Source of the DNA: Tectiglobus sp963922535
GTDB lineage: Bacteria > Pseudomonadota > Alphaproteobacteria > Rhizobiales > Hyphomicrobiaceae
Direction: 5' to 3'
Assembly: GCA_963922535.1 (NCBI GenBank)
Contig: CAWUIN010000028.1
Span: 1 to 31,298, forward strand
DNA length: 31,298 bases
The translations under genes were made by a program, and so were the position numbers. The notes beneath the pieces were generated by a model. The model ran no database searches. It had not been told where the DNA came from and worked only from the letters and a program-made list of their open reading frames with translations. Below are positions 23,353-31,298 of this stretch, piece after piece; within the stretch, counting starts at the first letter, position 1, and each line of letters begins with the position of its first letter.

Positions 23353-24213
23353 TCACACGGTGTTAACGTTGATATCGAGGCCAAAATCCATATTTGGAGC
23401 AGAATGTGTGAGGGCACCGATGGAGATCAGATTAACGCCGGTTTCGGCAATGGTGCGCACCGTGTCAAGATTGACGCCGCCTGAGGCCTCGGTCAGTACC
23501 GTACCGCTAGACATTGCAACCGCCTTGTGCAGTTCATCCAACGTCATATTATCGAGCAGGACGACATCAATCTTGTGCGCCAGGGCTTCCTCCAGTTGGG
23601 CAAGCGTGTCGACCTCGACTTCGATCTTGAGCATATGGCCGGCATGACTGCGGGCGGCGGTAATGGCTGCGCCCACACTGCCGGCCACTGCAATGTGGTT
23701 GTCCTTGATGAGCACCGCGTCAAACAAGCCAAAACGATGGTTTGCGCCTCCCCCCACCCGCACAGCGTATTTCTCAAACGCACGCAGGCATGGCGTCGTC
23801 TTGCGCGTTTCCACGATGGTTGCACCAGTCCCTGCAACGCAATCGACGTAGGCGCCTGTTAATGAAGCAATGCCACTCATGCGGCCAAGAAAGTTAAGCG
23901 CCACGCGTTCCGCCGTCAGGATGGCGCGGGCATTGCCTGAGACTGTCAACACCGATTGACCGGCTTCTACCTTGTCTCCATCACGGGCAAGAGCGGCAAG
24001 CTCGATTGTCGGATCAACCTGGCGAAACGCTTCTATGGCAACCTGCAGACCTGCCAGCATACCTGGCACACGCACAACGATATCAGCGACCGCGCTCCAT
24101 TTCGGATCAATGATGGCATTAGTTGTGACATCACCACTCAGCCCAAGATCCTCGGCCAGGGCTTCACTCACGGTTTTCCGGATAAGATGGGGAAGAAGGT
24201 GTGCATGGCGCAT
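23353..24213 (-). CDS. nadC: Quinolinate phosphoribosyltransferase (NadC)
   Basis: The 286-aa enzyme makes nicotinate mononucleotide, CO2 and PPi from quinolinate and PRPP in de novo NAD synthesis. Family signatures are EDLGLSGDVTT (21-31), GRMSGIASLT, ETRKTTP (135-141), FEKYAVRVGGGANHRFGLFDAVLIKDNH (substrate and PRPP contacts from Lys149 to His173), IEVEVD and VLLDNM, then SGGVN and ISIGALTHS near the end. Length and motifs are complete. In relatives nadC usually sits in a nadABC operon; neither nadA nor nadB is adjacent here. The start is ATG at 24213 with only a weak ribosome site. Confidence 0.95.
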   Translation of the reverse strand: MRHAHLLPHLIRKTVSEALAEDLGLSGDVTTNAIIDPKWSAVADIVVRVPGMLAGLQVAIEAFRQVDPTIELAALARDGDKVEAGQSVLTVSGNARAILTAERVALNFLGRMSGIASLTGAYVDCVAGTGATIVETRKTTPCLRAFEKYAVRVGGGANHRFGLFDAVLIKDNHIAVAGSVGAAITAARSHAGHMLKIEVEVDTLAQLEEALAHKIDVVLLDNMTLDELHKAVAMSSGTVLTEASGGVNLDTVRTIAETGVNLISIGALTHSAPNMDFGLDINVNTV

Positions 24214-24373
24214 GGAGATATTTATTCAACGGCTTGATGGCGTGCTGTGTCAAAACTTTTTTGTTTTATACAAGCAAGTCACAAAAAATTCTATACGGCA
24301 AACTTTGGGTCGCCTGGTGATCTGGCCAGAAAGAAGCGGACACAATGAAACAGACACAAAGCCTGCACAACAT

Positions 24374-24853
24374 CTAGAAGTTTGGCTTTGCAAGCGTTTT
24401 CTTGAGGTTGTCACGACACATTTCGAGTTCACCGATAACAGTCAGGATGGTATCGTGAAGCTCTGATTTCTGGGCAGCCTTTTTTCGCGGACGTCCCTTC
24501 GTAGAAGCGGATATTTTTTTTATCTTGGCGTTATTGGATGTGTCTGCGTTTGCCGCAGGCACTGGAAGTCCATCCGCAACCTCGCCTCGGCCATATAACT
24601 TGGCATATTCAACACCCTGCTCCTTTAGGATCTTTTGAACACCTTTGATTGTGAAGCCGTCGCTGTGAAGAAGTGCACGAATGCCGCTGAGCAGTTCAAT
24701 ATCCTCCGGACGGTAATAGCGTCGCCCCCCGCCCCGTTTCATGGGACGAAGCTGAGGAAATTTCACTTCCCAGAACCTAAGGACATGCTTCGGCACATCC
24801 AGTTCTGCAGACACTTCACTAATGGTTCTAAATGCCTCTGCGGATTTGCGCAT
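24374..24853 (-). CDS. MerR-type transcriptional regulator
   Basis: The 159-aa product has an N-terminal MerR helix-turn-helix (about residues 8-78: FRTISEVSAELDVPKHVLRFWE, then GGGRRYYRPEDIELLSGIRALLHSDGFTIKGVQKIL). A low-complexity basic stretch follows (KGRPRKKAAQK), then a short C-terminal helix. No Cys cluster for metal sensing is present. This regulator is the usual downstream neighbour of ihfA in the Rhizobiales plsX-fabH-ihfA block, where its target is unknown. The start is ATG at 24853 with AGGGGG upstream. Confidence 0.93.
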   Translation of the reverse strand: MRKSAEAFRTISEVSAELDVPKHVLRFWEVKFPQLRPMKRGGGRRYYRPEDIELLSGIRALLHSDGFTIKGVQKILKEQGVEYAKLYGRGEVADGLPVPAANADTSNNAKIKKISASTKGRPRKKAAQKSELHDTILTVIGELEMCRDNLKKTLAKPNF

Positions 24854-25095
24854 TGGGCTGCCCCCTTCCCCCTGGAATACCTAAAGCCCTCTGTCTGTGG
24901 CCGTCAGAGCAGCCATCGGCGAGCTTTGAGCTTTATTCTAAAGGCTGTTGATCGTCTGCCCTGCTGAATTGAGTGAAAACAAGCTGCAATGCACTATAAG
25001 ATGCCTAGGTATGGCATGTTGCTGCATACCTTCACGCAGATTTAAAGGGCCGACGATGCCTGTTGAATATCGACGTTTACATCAAAAACCGGTTA

Positions 25096-25413
25096 TTAAT
25101 CTTTGCTTTTACGTCGTACATGCCCTGCGTTTATGCGATCTTTCATGATATTACTCGGTCGAAATACCAGGACCCGGCGAGGCGTGATTGGAACTTCTTC
25201 ACCGGTTTTGGGATTACGTCCAATTCGTTCGGCCTTGTCACGTATGCCAAACGACCCGAATGAGGATAATTTTACCGGTTCTCCCGTGGCCAGTGTGGAT
25301 GAAATCTCACTGAGCACCAATTCTACGAGTTCTTGCGATTCATTTCGTGGCAGACCAACCTTCTCGACGACTGCTTCGGCTAGATCTGCTCGTGTTAGCG
25401 TTTTATTTGCCAT
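25096..25413 (-). CDS. ihfA: Integration host factor subunit alpha
   Basis: The 105-aa HU/IHF-fold protein bends DNA at specific sites together with IhfB, in replication, recombination and transcription. It shows LTRADLAEAVVEKVGLPRNE, the core VKLSSFGSFGIRDKAERIGRNPKTGEEVPI and the family arm with R-R-V-L-x-F-R-P. The alpha-type length and its place between fabH and the MerR gene fix the identity. The start is ATG at 25413, with GGAGG 9 nt upstream. Confidence 0.96.
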   Translation of the reverse strand: MANKTLTRADLAEAVVEKVGLPRNESQELVELVLSEISSTLATGEPVKLSSFGSFGIRDKAERIGRNPKTGEEVPITPRRVLVFRPSNIMKDRINAGHVRRKSKD

Positions 25414-25585
25414 GGCCCCGCGCCTCCATTGTTATAGAGCGCCGGATGCTAGCGGCACCGGTTGACATGGTCAATCGCTCGAAAAGTAGCAAGCAGCTGA
25501 TAATGAAGCAATTTATTCTAACCAGCTACCATATATGACAGGATTTCTAGTGTTATGTAAAGCAGGTGTGGCTTTTTCGACGGCC

Positions 25586-25757
25586 TTAGGATATGTCGTC
25601 AATTACCGCATGAGGGCCGGTTTGGCGAAATCGAGCCATTTCTGCGTCGCTCATTCTCAGATATGCTCTACATACTTCTTATGTCTATATCCCTGGAACA
25701 ACTAGACGCAATTTTAGCCAACTGGTTCTCGTGCGGCAATTGACGGCATGTCCTGAT
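25586..25757. repeat. About 170-bp hairpin element between fabH and ihfA
   Basis: The left arm (25586-25614, TTAGGATATGTCGTCAATTA and on to CATGAG) and the right arm (25729-25757) are inverted copies with 24 of 29 positions identical. The differences are all transitions, and four of five leave G-U pairs in RNA on the plus sense. The right arm ends 1 nt past the fabH stop codon. The centre encodes nothing convincing. It shares its arm with the smaller hairpin at 20646-20684 and with ATGTCGTCAATT at 26809-26820. This looks like a MITE placed in the fabH-ihfA gap. Confidence 0.65.
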
Positions 25758-25758
25758 A

Positions 25759-26736
25759 TCACCAGCGAGCCAGGGCGGCTCCCCATGTGAAACCACCGCC
25801 CATAGCTTCCATCAGGATAAGATTGCCTTCTTTGATGCGATGCTCTTCAACGGCCTGGTTAAGCGCCAAAGGAATTGAAGCAGCAGATGTGTTACCATGA
25901 TGATACAAGGTCTTAACAACTTTTTTGTTGTCGATTCCCAGTTTGTTGCTGATGCCATCCAATATCCGCACGTTGGCCTGGTGTGGAATGAAGAGGTCTA
26001 TTTCAGATGCGGCATAACCTGTCATCAGCAGTGTTTCTTCAATCACACCGGAAATTTTTTGCACGGCGTGACGGAACACCTCTCTGCCATTCATGCGCAA
26101 GTGCCCTACAGTCATCGTAGAACTGGGGCCGCCATCGACGTAGAGCATATCCTCATATTGGCCGTCCGAACGCAGTCTGCTTGCCAGTATGCCACGGTCT
26201 TCCCGCGAACCGGATTGGACTTCGGCCTCCAGCACAACGGCACCGGAGCCATCGCCGAACAAAACGCAGGTCGTGCGGTCCGTCCAATCCAGAATGCGGG
26301 AAAATGTCTCTGCGCCAATCACCAGCGCGCGGCGTGATTGGCCGGCTTTTAAAAAATTATCGGCTGTTGCCAGGGCATAAATGAAACCAGAACAAACGGC
26401 CTGAATATCGAATGCTGCACCTTTGGTAATACCAAGTGCATGCTGAATCTTGACTGCCGTTGAGGGAAACGTTTTGTCAGGCGTTGCAGTCGCGCAGATC
26501 ACAAGATCGATGTCGACTGCATTTATTCCGGCACAAGCAAGTGCCTGACGTGCCGCAGCAATACCAAGATCCGACGTAAGCTCGCCATCGGCTGCAATAT
26601 GACGCGACTTGATGCCAGTTCGCTCGGTGATCCAGGCATCGTCAGTGTCCACGATCTTTGCCATATCGTCATTTGTCATGACACGGCTTGGCAAATACGC
26701 ACCAACGCCTCGGATTACGGAACGAATGATTGCCAC
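25759..26736 (-). CDS. fabH: 3-oxoacyl-ACP synthase III
   Basis: The 325-aa enzyme starts fatty-acid synthesis by condensing acetyl-CoA with malonyl-ACP. The thiolase fold carries the catalytic triad Cys115 (AVCSGFIY), His252 (FIPHQAN) and Asn282 (HHGNTSAAS). ITERTGI near the start and MEAMGGGFTWGA at the end are standard. The start codon is GTG at 26736, with AGGAAG 7 nt upstream; no ATG fits. It is separated from plsX by 207 bp, which is longer than usual for this pair, and the gap holds part of a repeat. Confidence 0.97.
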   Translation of the reverse strand: MAIIRSVIRGVGAYLPSRVMTNDDMAKIVDTDDAWITERTGIKSRHIAADGELTSDLGIAAARQALACAGINAVDIDLVICATATPDKTFPSTAVKIQHALGITKGAAFDIQAVCSGFIYALATADNFLKAGQSRRALVIGAETFSRILDWTDRTTCVLFGDGSGAVVLEAEVQSGSREDRGILASRLRSDGQYEDMLYVDGGPSSTMTVGHLRMNGREVFRHAVQKISGVIEETLLMTGYAASEIDLFIPHQANVRILDGISNKLGIDNKKVVKTLYHHGNTSAASIPLALNQAVEEHRIKEGNLILMEAMGGGFTWGAALARW

Positions 26737-26943
26737 GATCGCTTCCTAAATATTACCTATATCTCAGACCAAGCTGTAATTTCACACGCGCCGCTGTCAA
26801 GCTGCGCAATGTCGTCAATTCCACCCATCCATCTGTCTTGCCTGGCACAATCCACACTACATTGCTCCGCGAGGCTGTGTCTTCACTTGCCGTACAAAGC
26901 CGCCTGGCTAATTCAGCTCTCATATGTAAACCAACGGCATATC

Positions 26944-27987
26944 TTAGCTCGCCATTTTTGCCATAATTTGGCTGTGGAAGGCGTTAAGATCCTCAGACAA
27001 GCGTTTAACAATGTCAGCTTCGGCCATGTCGTAGCCGATATCAATGGCGCTGGCAAAACCCAATGCATCCGTACCGCCGTGGCTTTTGACGGCAATACCA
27101 TTTAATCCAAGGAATGTGCCGCCGTTGACCCTGCGTGGATCCATTTTATTTTTTAAGACACGAAAACCGCCCTGCGCCAGGAAAGCACCGAGCCTGGAAT
27201 AAATGGATCTTTGCATTGCATCACGCAGATATTTGCCGATCTGCCGGGCGGTCCCCTCAGCCGTCTTCAGCGCGATATTGCCTGCAAACCCCTCCACGAC
27301 AACAACATCTACCAGCCCCTGGCCAATCTGATCACCTTCGATGAAACCCTGATACGAGATCGTTAAATTCTGGGCCTCGCGAAGCCAGGCATGAGCTTCC
27401 TTGACCTCGTCGGCACCCTTGATTTCTTCAACGCCAACATTGAGCAGGCCCACTTTTGGGTGCTCGATATGGAAAAGGGCGCGTGCCATAGCCGCACCCA
27501 TAAGGGCATAATCACAAAGCTGTTGTGCATCTGCACCGATATTGGCGCCAACATCCAACACAATGCACTCACTGCGCACGGTTGGCCAGAGCGCTGCAAT
27601 AGCAGGACGATCAATATCTGCGATCGGCCTTAGAATCAGCTTGGTCATCGCCATTAAAGCACCGGTATTGCCGGCTGATACGACGACATCTGCTTCACCG
27701 TCGCGCACGGCAGCAATGGATAGCCACATACTTGATCTTTTACCGCGCCGCACAGCAATGCTGGGCTTGTCATCCATTGCGATGGCGCTATCCGTATGGA
27801 TAATTTTAGATCTTGCCGCAAGCTCAGGATGCTTGGACAATTCGGTTCCAATCGCAGTCTGATCCCCATAAAGGTTAAATTTCAGCTGTGGGTTGCGAAT
27901 CAGAGATATCGCAGCGCCGGGTATAACAACACCTGGACCGAAATCTCCACCCATCGCGTCAAGTGCTATTGTACGTTCAACAGTCAT
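26944..27987 (-). CDS. plsX: Phosphate acyltransferase PlsX
   Basis: The 347-aa enzyme makes acyl-phosphate from acyl-ACP, the donor for PlsY in phosphatidic acid synthesis. It acts at the inner face of the membrane. The family start IALDAMGGDFGPGVVIPGA is present, followed by RGKRSSMWLSIAAVRDGEADVVVSAGNTGALMA and GFAGNIALKTAEGTARQI. I chose ATG at 27987; the frame could begin two codons earlier at TTG. The ribosome site is weak. It follows the DUF177 gene by 206 bp in the same direction. Confidence 0.96.
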   Translation of the reverse strand: MTVERTIALDAMGGDFGPGVVIPGAAISLIRNPQLKFNLYGDQTAIGTELSKHPELAARSKIIHTDSAIAMDDKPSIAVRRGKRSSMWLSIAAVRDGEADVVVSAGNTGALMAMTKLILRPIADIDRPAIAALWPTVRSECIVLDVGANIGADAQQLCDYALMGAAMARALFHIEHPKVGLLNVGVEEIKGADEVKEAHAWLREAQNLTISYQGFIEGDQIGQGLVDVVVVEGFAGNIALKTAEGTARQIGKYLRDAMQRSIYSRLGAFLAQGGFRVLKNKMDPRRVNGGTFLGLNGIAVKSHGGTDALGFASAIDIGYDMAEADIVKRLSEDLNAFHSQIMAKMAS

Positions 27988-28183
27988 GAACAAATGTTGC
28001 CAAGCTTACAGTGCTACGCAAATTCAACTGTCGCAGCAACTGCAGCAATCTCCCAGGTTTATTGACGATCATCTCGCGCGACACAAATAGTGCCAAGACA
28101 CGGGATGGTATGCCGAATACAGACACTTGACAATGGAAACTAAGTCAAGCGTCAAATCAATTCAAACTTTATGTAGATCTTTT

Positions 28184-28197
28184 TTACAGACCACTAG
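28184..28197 (-). repeat. CTAG-type repeat end at DUF177 stop
   Basis: Read on the minus strand from 28197, CTAGTGGTCTGTA matches the first 13 bp of the 11975-12239 element exactly. The TAG inside it (28194-28196) is the stop codon of the DUF177 gene. Beyond 13 bp the match is lost. Confidence 0.6.
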
Positions 28198-28742
28198 CTC
28201 ATATCGTCGTCAGGCTTATTTTGTAACTTATTTTTTAATAGCCCGAGCTCTGCGAACGGAGTGTCAGCCGGCGTGAAAGGCTGTCTCTTTGTCTCGGCAA
28301 TATTAAAATTTTTCCCCTGTTTGCGAGGGTATTGCTCTATGCGCGATGCCAAGAGTTCATAGATCAGATGGCCAACTTCGAGACAACCTGCGGTAAAAGG
28401 TTCAGGATCCTCTGCGTCAGGATCGCTGAGTTCTATTTCTCCGAGATCTGGTAATTGCGATGCTGGCCAGAATTCAATATCGAATGTTTCGTAAAGTTTG
28501 GAGTATACCGGTTCAAGTGAGACCACGCAGGCTTGTTCTACACTGCTGTGAAATTCGCCCCTGACGCGGTAGCGCCCTTGGGGCAATGGGATAATTTTAT
28601 AATCCGCCTCAATGAAGTCGCATGCGAGAATGTCCAAGGCGGCGGCAATCTCCCGGCATTCGTCTGCGGTTGCCTTATGCTGAAATCTTGTCTCGCTACC
28701 AGTCAGTGCAGCCTCCTGGTGGGACCAGTTTAACAGAGCCAT
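28194..28742 (-). CDS. DUF177/YceD-family protein
   Basis: The 182-aa product belongs to the YceD/DUF177 family linked to ribosomal RNA metabolism and, in many bacteria, to the plsX operon. FHSSVEQACVVSLEPV (the conserved Cys region) and the acidic middle EIELSDPDAEDPEPF followed by LEVGHLIYELLASRIEQYPRKQG are diagnostic. It is predicted cytoplasmic. The C-terminal end MS-stop coincides with a CTAG-type repeat. The start is ATG at 28742; CBP3 lies 83 nt upstream, so co-transcription is likely. Confidence 0.93.
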   Translation of the reverse strand: MALLNWSHQEAALTGSETRFQHKATADECREIAAALDILACDFIEADYKIIPLPQGRYRVRGEFHSSVEQACVVSLEPVYSKLYETFDIEFWPASQLPDLGEIELSDPDAEDPEPFTAGCLEVGHLIYELLASRIEQYPRKQGKNFNIAETKRQPFTPADTPFAELGLLKNKLQNKPDDDMS

Positions 28743-28825
28743 AGCGTTACGATGCTTTCATATGACATACTTTTTGTCATTGTTTATCAGCTTTTCAAGC
28801 TCCTTGTGCCTCTTAACAGGCCTTG

Positions 28826-29377
28826 TTAAGTATCAAGCAAATGAGCAGGATTGGGGAAGGTAAGACTGTCGACATCAATTGGCAAAGTCGTTGTTTTTAC
28901 CAGCTGCTGATACGACATCACGGCATATTTTGCCAAAGCCTGCGCGCTGGCATCTGCCTGCTGCATCCCGATGTGGCAGGCCAAATCTTCAGCCAAGCCG
29001 GCAGCATCATTGTTTTGTAACCTGCTCAGGTAATCCATTGATCGTTCCAACAAGCCGGCAGAAGCTTTTTTGACGCGCCGCGGCACACTCATGTCGCCGA
29101 TTCCCAGTTCCCGTAGTGTGTCGTCTATGTCTGCGACAAATGCTTCCACCAGCGCGCGTGACAACGGTCCGTTGACGGGCTCATAATTGCGTAATGCGGC
29201 CAGTACAATGGCCATGTGCAGCACCAACAATTCATAGCGGCCCGTTACGGTATCCTTTACGCCATAATGTGTATAAAATACGCGATTGCGGGTTTGCGTC
29301 ACGATCAAGCCATAAACTTTTGTTGCTTGTCGACCGCTTCGACCAAACTGGCGCAGCCAGTGCTCTAAATTTAACAT
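28826..29377 (-). CDS. Ubiquinol-cytochrome c chaperone (CBP3/UQCC1 family)
   Basis: The 183-aa product helps mature cytochrome b and assemble the bc1 complex, as mitochondrial Cbp3 does. It has the conserved YGLIVTQTRNRVFYTHYGVKDTVTGRYELLVLHM-type core (split here around residues 22-55), DIDDTLRELGIGDMSVPRRVKK and the C-terminal region with LARHL-like segments. The gene begins this minus-strand block and is divergent from the BamE gene, with 111 bp between the starts. Confidence 0.93.
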   Translation of the reverse strand: MLNLEHWLRQFGRSGRQATKVYGLIVTQTRNRVFYTHYGVKDTVTGRYELLVLHMAIVLAALRNYEPVNGPLSRALVEAFVADIDDTLRELGIGDMSVPRRVKKASAGLLERSMDYLSRLQNNDAAGLAEDLACHIGMQQADASAQALAKYAVMSYQQLVKTTTLPIDVDSLTFPNPAHLLDT

Positions 29378-29488
29378 CGCAGGTCATTCGCCTTGTTATT
29401 GTAAAGATTTTGGATGCTGAGTTCAAATAAATACGATTCGTCGCTAATTTTGCGCCGTGGGTTTTGATAAGAAACGGTAGTTTGGGAT

Positions 29489-30004
29489 ATGCAGATTAAA
29501 ACGCGCAAAAGTGACGATACGATGCGGTATACCAAGAATACATCGCTTGCCCGATGTGTGTGTGTGACAGCCATGGCTGCACTCTGCAGTCTCTCCATGA
29601 CCGGCTGTGGGCAGAATTTATACAAAGTTACGAAGCATGGGCACCAGTTTCGTGCGACGGATGCCCAGCTCATTCAACCCGGAATGAGTCAGGATGACGT
29701 TCGCTTATCGCTCGGCACTCCGACAACGACATCCCGCTTTAATAATGGCGAGGCTTATTACTACATATCTTCAACAACACGTCAGATGGCATTTCTGGAT
29801 CCGAAGGAAATTGACCGGCGTGTATTCGCCGTCTATTTCAACAAACTTGGCACCGTCGAGCGAATTGCTAATTACGGCCTGAAAGACGGTCGAGTATTTG
29901 ATTTTATAAGTCGGACAACGCCGCCTGCAAACAGCAGTGAGGAAGGTCTTTTCTCGCAGTTGTTCAAAAATCTCGGAAAGCGCGGATCGGTGTTCGGGGA
30001 ATAA
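29489..30004 (+). CDS. bamE: BamE-type outer-membrane assembly lipoprotein
   Basis: The 171-aa product is a SmpA/OmlA-fold lipoprotein of the BAM complex, which inserts outer-membrane barrels. The N-terminus has a basic region, a hydrophobic stretch and a lipobox SMTGC (Cys40 if starting at 29489), for lipidation in the periplasm. IQPGMSQDDVRLSLGTPTTTS is the typical fold entry, followed by AYYYISSTTRQMAFLDPKEI, which is the alphaproteobacterial form. ATG 29489 is used; ATG 29522 would give a compact 29-residue signal peptide and may be the true start. It is divergent from the bc1 chaperone, as in other Rhizobiales. Confidence 0.93.
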   Translation: MQIKTRKSDDTMRYTKNTSLARCVCVTAMAALCSLSMTGCGQNLYKVTKHGHQFRATDAQLIQPGMSQDDVRLSLGTPTTTSRFNNGEAYYYISSTTRQMAFLDPKEIDRRVFAVYFNKLGTVERIANYGLKDGRVFDFISRTTPPANSSEEGLFSQLFKNLGKRGSVFGE

Positions 30005-30066
30005 GACGGCAGATGTTACCGTCTGCCTGCTGACGCTCATGTTGCGCTTGTACTCAGCGCCAACAT

Positions 30067-30125
30067 ATAGGGCTCCCACCAAAATAAACGATTCAATTTC
30101 AGTGATAAATAGCCAGTGAGATGCG
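30067..30125 (-). repeat. IS1595-type element end, copy 3
   Basis: On the minus strand, CCGCATCTCACTGGCTATTT leads through GAAATTGAATCGTTTATTTT to GCCCTAT and is clearly related to 17621-17679. It abuts the transposase stump, which ties this repeat family to an IS1595-type element. Confidence 0.65.
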
Positions 30126-30260
30126 GTTTCGGCTTGGAGAACGGAAGCCTGGCCAGCGCATTTTCACAAGCGCCGCATGGCATTGTTCTTCTGTGCCGTA
30201 CAACCGCTGAAACGTCGCAATGCTCATGCCTTTCTGAAACTGGATCTGATTACGTGCCAT
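30099..30260 (-). pseudogene. IS1595-family transposase, N-terminal stump
   Basis: The frame from ATG 30260 (AAGGAG upstream) reads MARNQIQFQKGMSIATFQRL, then YGTEEQCHAAL and RWPGFRSPSRN, ending at TGA 30099. This is the start of an IS1595/ISXO2-type transposase: the Q-F-x-K-G-M-S opening and E-E-Q-C-x-A-A-L lead into the zinc ribbon. The two Cys of the first ribbon knuckle have become Ser and Arg, and about 85 percent of the protein is missing. The frame then fuses into the element's right end. It is an inactive, internally deleted relic. Confidence 0.8.
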
Positions 30261-30516
30261 CGTTGAACTCCTTGAATTGCCAATATATTCAAGCATGCTC
30301 AGAATTTAATGGCAACTTAAAAAGAACATAGCAGAGCGATCAAGATAATCAGGTTGAATCATAATTGATTCCAATGAAGCAACATTTTTATGGTCCTAAA
30401 AGAACGTAACAGATGTATCGCAGTAATTAGGAAAAGTAATGAGCGTGATTAATATTTTGTCATACTAACAATCTATACTAAATTCATCCTTATAAGAAAT
30501 GACGGAGTGAAATACT

Positions 30517-30696
30517 ATGTCAGCAGAGAAATTACGTATTTTTATGATTGCGGTCCTTAGCACTTCATTGCTTTTGTTTGTTATAGTTGGCGCCAAGACC
30601 GCTGCTGCTTATCCAAGCTGCAGCATGATGTTTGATGAGGCCGACGAAATCTGCAGACTACGCGATGGTCGGCTATGCAAAATAATTACATCTTGA
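30517..30696 (+). CDS. Small secreted Cys-containing protein, 59 aa
   Basis: ATG at 30517 follows GGAG at 9 nt. The product starts MSAEKLRIFMIAVLSTSLLL and continues hydrophobic to FVIVGAKTAAA, a good signal peptide with a probable cleavage after Ala31. The mature part of 28 residues begins YPSC and holds three Cys (35, 46, 54) in a charged sequence. I do not recognise a family. The odd number of Cys allows one disulfide plus a free thiol, or dimers. Its last 24 bases overlap the 3' end of the PIN-like ORF on the other strand. Confidence 0.6.
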   Translation: MSAEKLRIFMIAVLSTSLLLFVIVGAKTAAAYPSCSMMFDEADEICRLRDGRLCKIITS

Positions 30697-31209
30697 GAAC
30701 TTGCAGGAAATCAGTTTACTTGCCGTATTATCAACCCCAAGGCTAACTCGAAAAAAAATAAGCAACGTCGCAAAAAACGCAACCAATAATAACCTTACGA
30801 TTCGCATAATTTTCTTATGGAACTCCGCATATGCATGTCGTCTGCGGTCTCCGGACAGACGGATTGAGACTTTCAAATCACCGAGAGCGATTACCGAACT
30901 GGTCCAGCCGCGCATTTTGCCAAGCTTGCGGATGTAGCTTCTATCATCGGTGACAAACACGGCACCAGTCTGACGCGCCAAGGCATGGTAGGCTGTATCA
31001 TCAACGGATAAGTGCCCCTGACCTGCGGGCAGATCCCGGTGCGCCAGGCGGGCCGCACGGCGGCGGGCTTCTTCATCCAAATCTGTCATGCGAATGAAGT
31101 CTTCGCGCATAATATCGCTCAGCCCGTCGAGCCGTCGAAGGACCCAAGCCTCACTGCGCCGCACCAGCTCGCCCTCAATTTTAAAACGAGACCTGATAAC
31201 GCCATTCAT
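30673..31209 (-). CDS. PIN-like domain ORF with C-terminal membrane segment
   Basis: The ATG at 31209 gives 178 residues. The middle (about 75-125) reads HLSVDDTAYHALARQTGAVFVTDDRSYIRKLGKMRGW, which looks like the second half of a PIN nuclease domain: acidic D-D-x-A, then the V-T-D-D-R turn. The usual first strand with its catalytic Asp (xxxDTNxxL) is not seen. In its place is an Arg-rich helix region, so the domain may be truncated or divergent. A hydrophobic helix (about 145-165, LLLVAFFATLLIFF) near the C-terminus is atypical for VapC. There is no antitoxin next to it in the window, though the upstream side is cut off soon. The function is uncertain. Confidence 0.4.
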   Translation of the reverse strand: MNGVIRSRFKIEGELVRRSEAWVLRRLDGLSDIMREDFIRMTDLDEEARRRAARLAHRDLPAGQGHLSVDDTAYHALARQTGAVFVTDDRSYIRKLGKMRGWTSSVIALGDLKVSIRLSGDRRRHAYAEFHKKIMRIVRLLLVAFFATLLIFFRVSLGVDNTASKLISCKFSRCNYFA

Positions 31210-31298
31210 AAACCTAAAAAACGCAGTTAAAAACGAGCGCAACCTCTAAGAATCATTTAATATCAATGGCATGCAAAAATTCGTTGATATAATTCCCG

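Overview
The window reads as chromosome of a Hyphomicrobiales (Rhizobiales) alphaproteobacterium. The clearest marker is the block on the right: a BamE-type lipoprotein gene facing a minus-strand series of ubiquinol-cytochrome c chaperone, DUF177/YceD, plsX, fabH, ihfA and a MerR-type regulator. Other markers are an LpxQ-like lipid A oxidase, a long AsmA-type protein, a TIGR01459-type HAD hydrolase, a double cold-shock protein next to a DUF192 protein, and an NDUFS4-type complex I subunit between tRNA genes. Base composition looks moderate. Long gene-poor gaps, broken genes and short palindromic repeats suggest ongoing gene loss, so a relative of Bartonellaceae/Brucellaceae is a reasonable guess; the genus cannot be fixed from sequence alone.

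Layout. 1-4.1 kb: tRNA-Arg(CCG), then lpxQ-like and pbpC (envelope genes), with a perfect FNR/FixK-type site in front of lpxQ. 4.1-5.8 kb: MOSC protein and HAD hydrolase. 5.9-9.9 kb: asmA-like gene split by an in-frame amber codon. 9.9-12.3 kb: an SDR with a degenerate active site, a PP2C phosphatase, and an FHA gene cut off by a 265-bp inverted-repeat element. 12.4-15 kb: a tiny ORF with an extreme Shine-Dalgarno and its own terminator, an M15-type peptidase, and a DedA protein. 15-16.9 kb: tRNA-Arg(TCT), NDUFS4-type gene, tRNA-Pro(TGG), DUF192 and cold-shock genes. 16.9-23.1 kb: a gene-poor accessory stretch holding an ABC exporter and a pseB/pseC-like sugar pair, with IS-end repeats and unrecognised coding remnants. 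23.3-30 kb: nadC and the conserved lipid/cell-envelope block. 30-31.3 kb: an IS1595-type transposase stump, a small secreted Cys-containing protein, and a PIN-like ORF.

How the genes fit together. Most named genes serve the cell envelope: lipid A modification, peptidoglycan synthesis and trimming, outer-membrane assembly, phospholipid and fatty-acid initiation, and glycan sugar synthesis and export. Respiratory support genes (complex I accessory subunit, bc1 chaperone) and NAD synthesis are interspersed.

I found no phage, CRISPR array, toxin-antitoxin pair or convincing new multigene system. The most unusual items are three families of short inverted repeats (a CTAG-bounded family, one of which is an element with nested hairpins whose end supplies stop codons to host genes; an IS1595-end family; and a GTCAATTACC family), the split asmA gene, the FNR-type site at lpxQ, and the 26-codon ORF with a 14-nt match to the 16S rRNA 3' tail.
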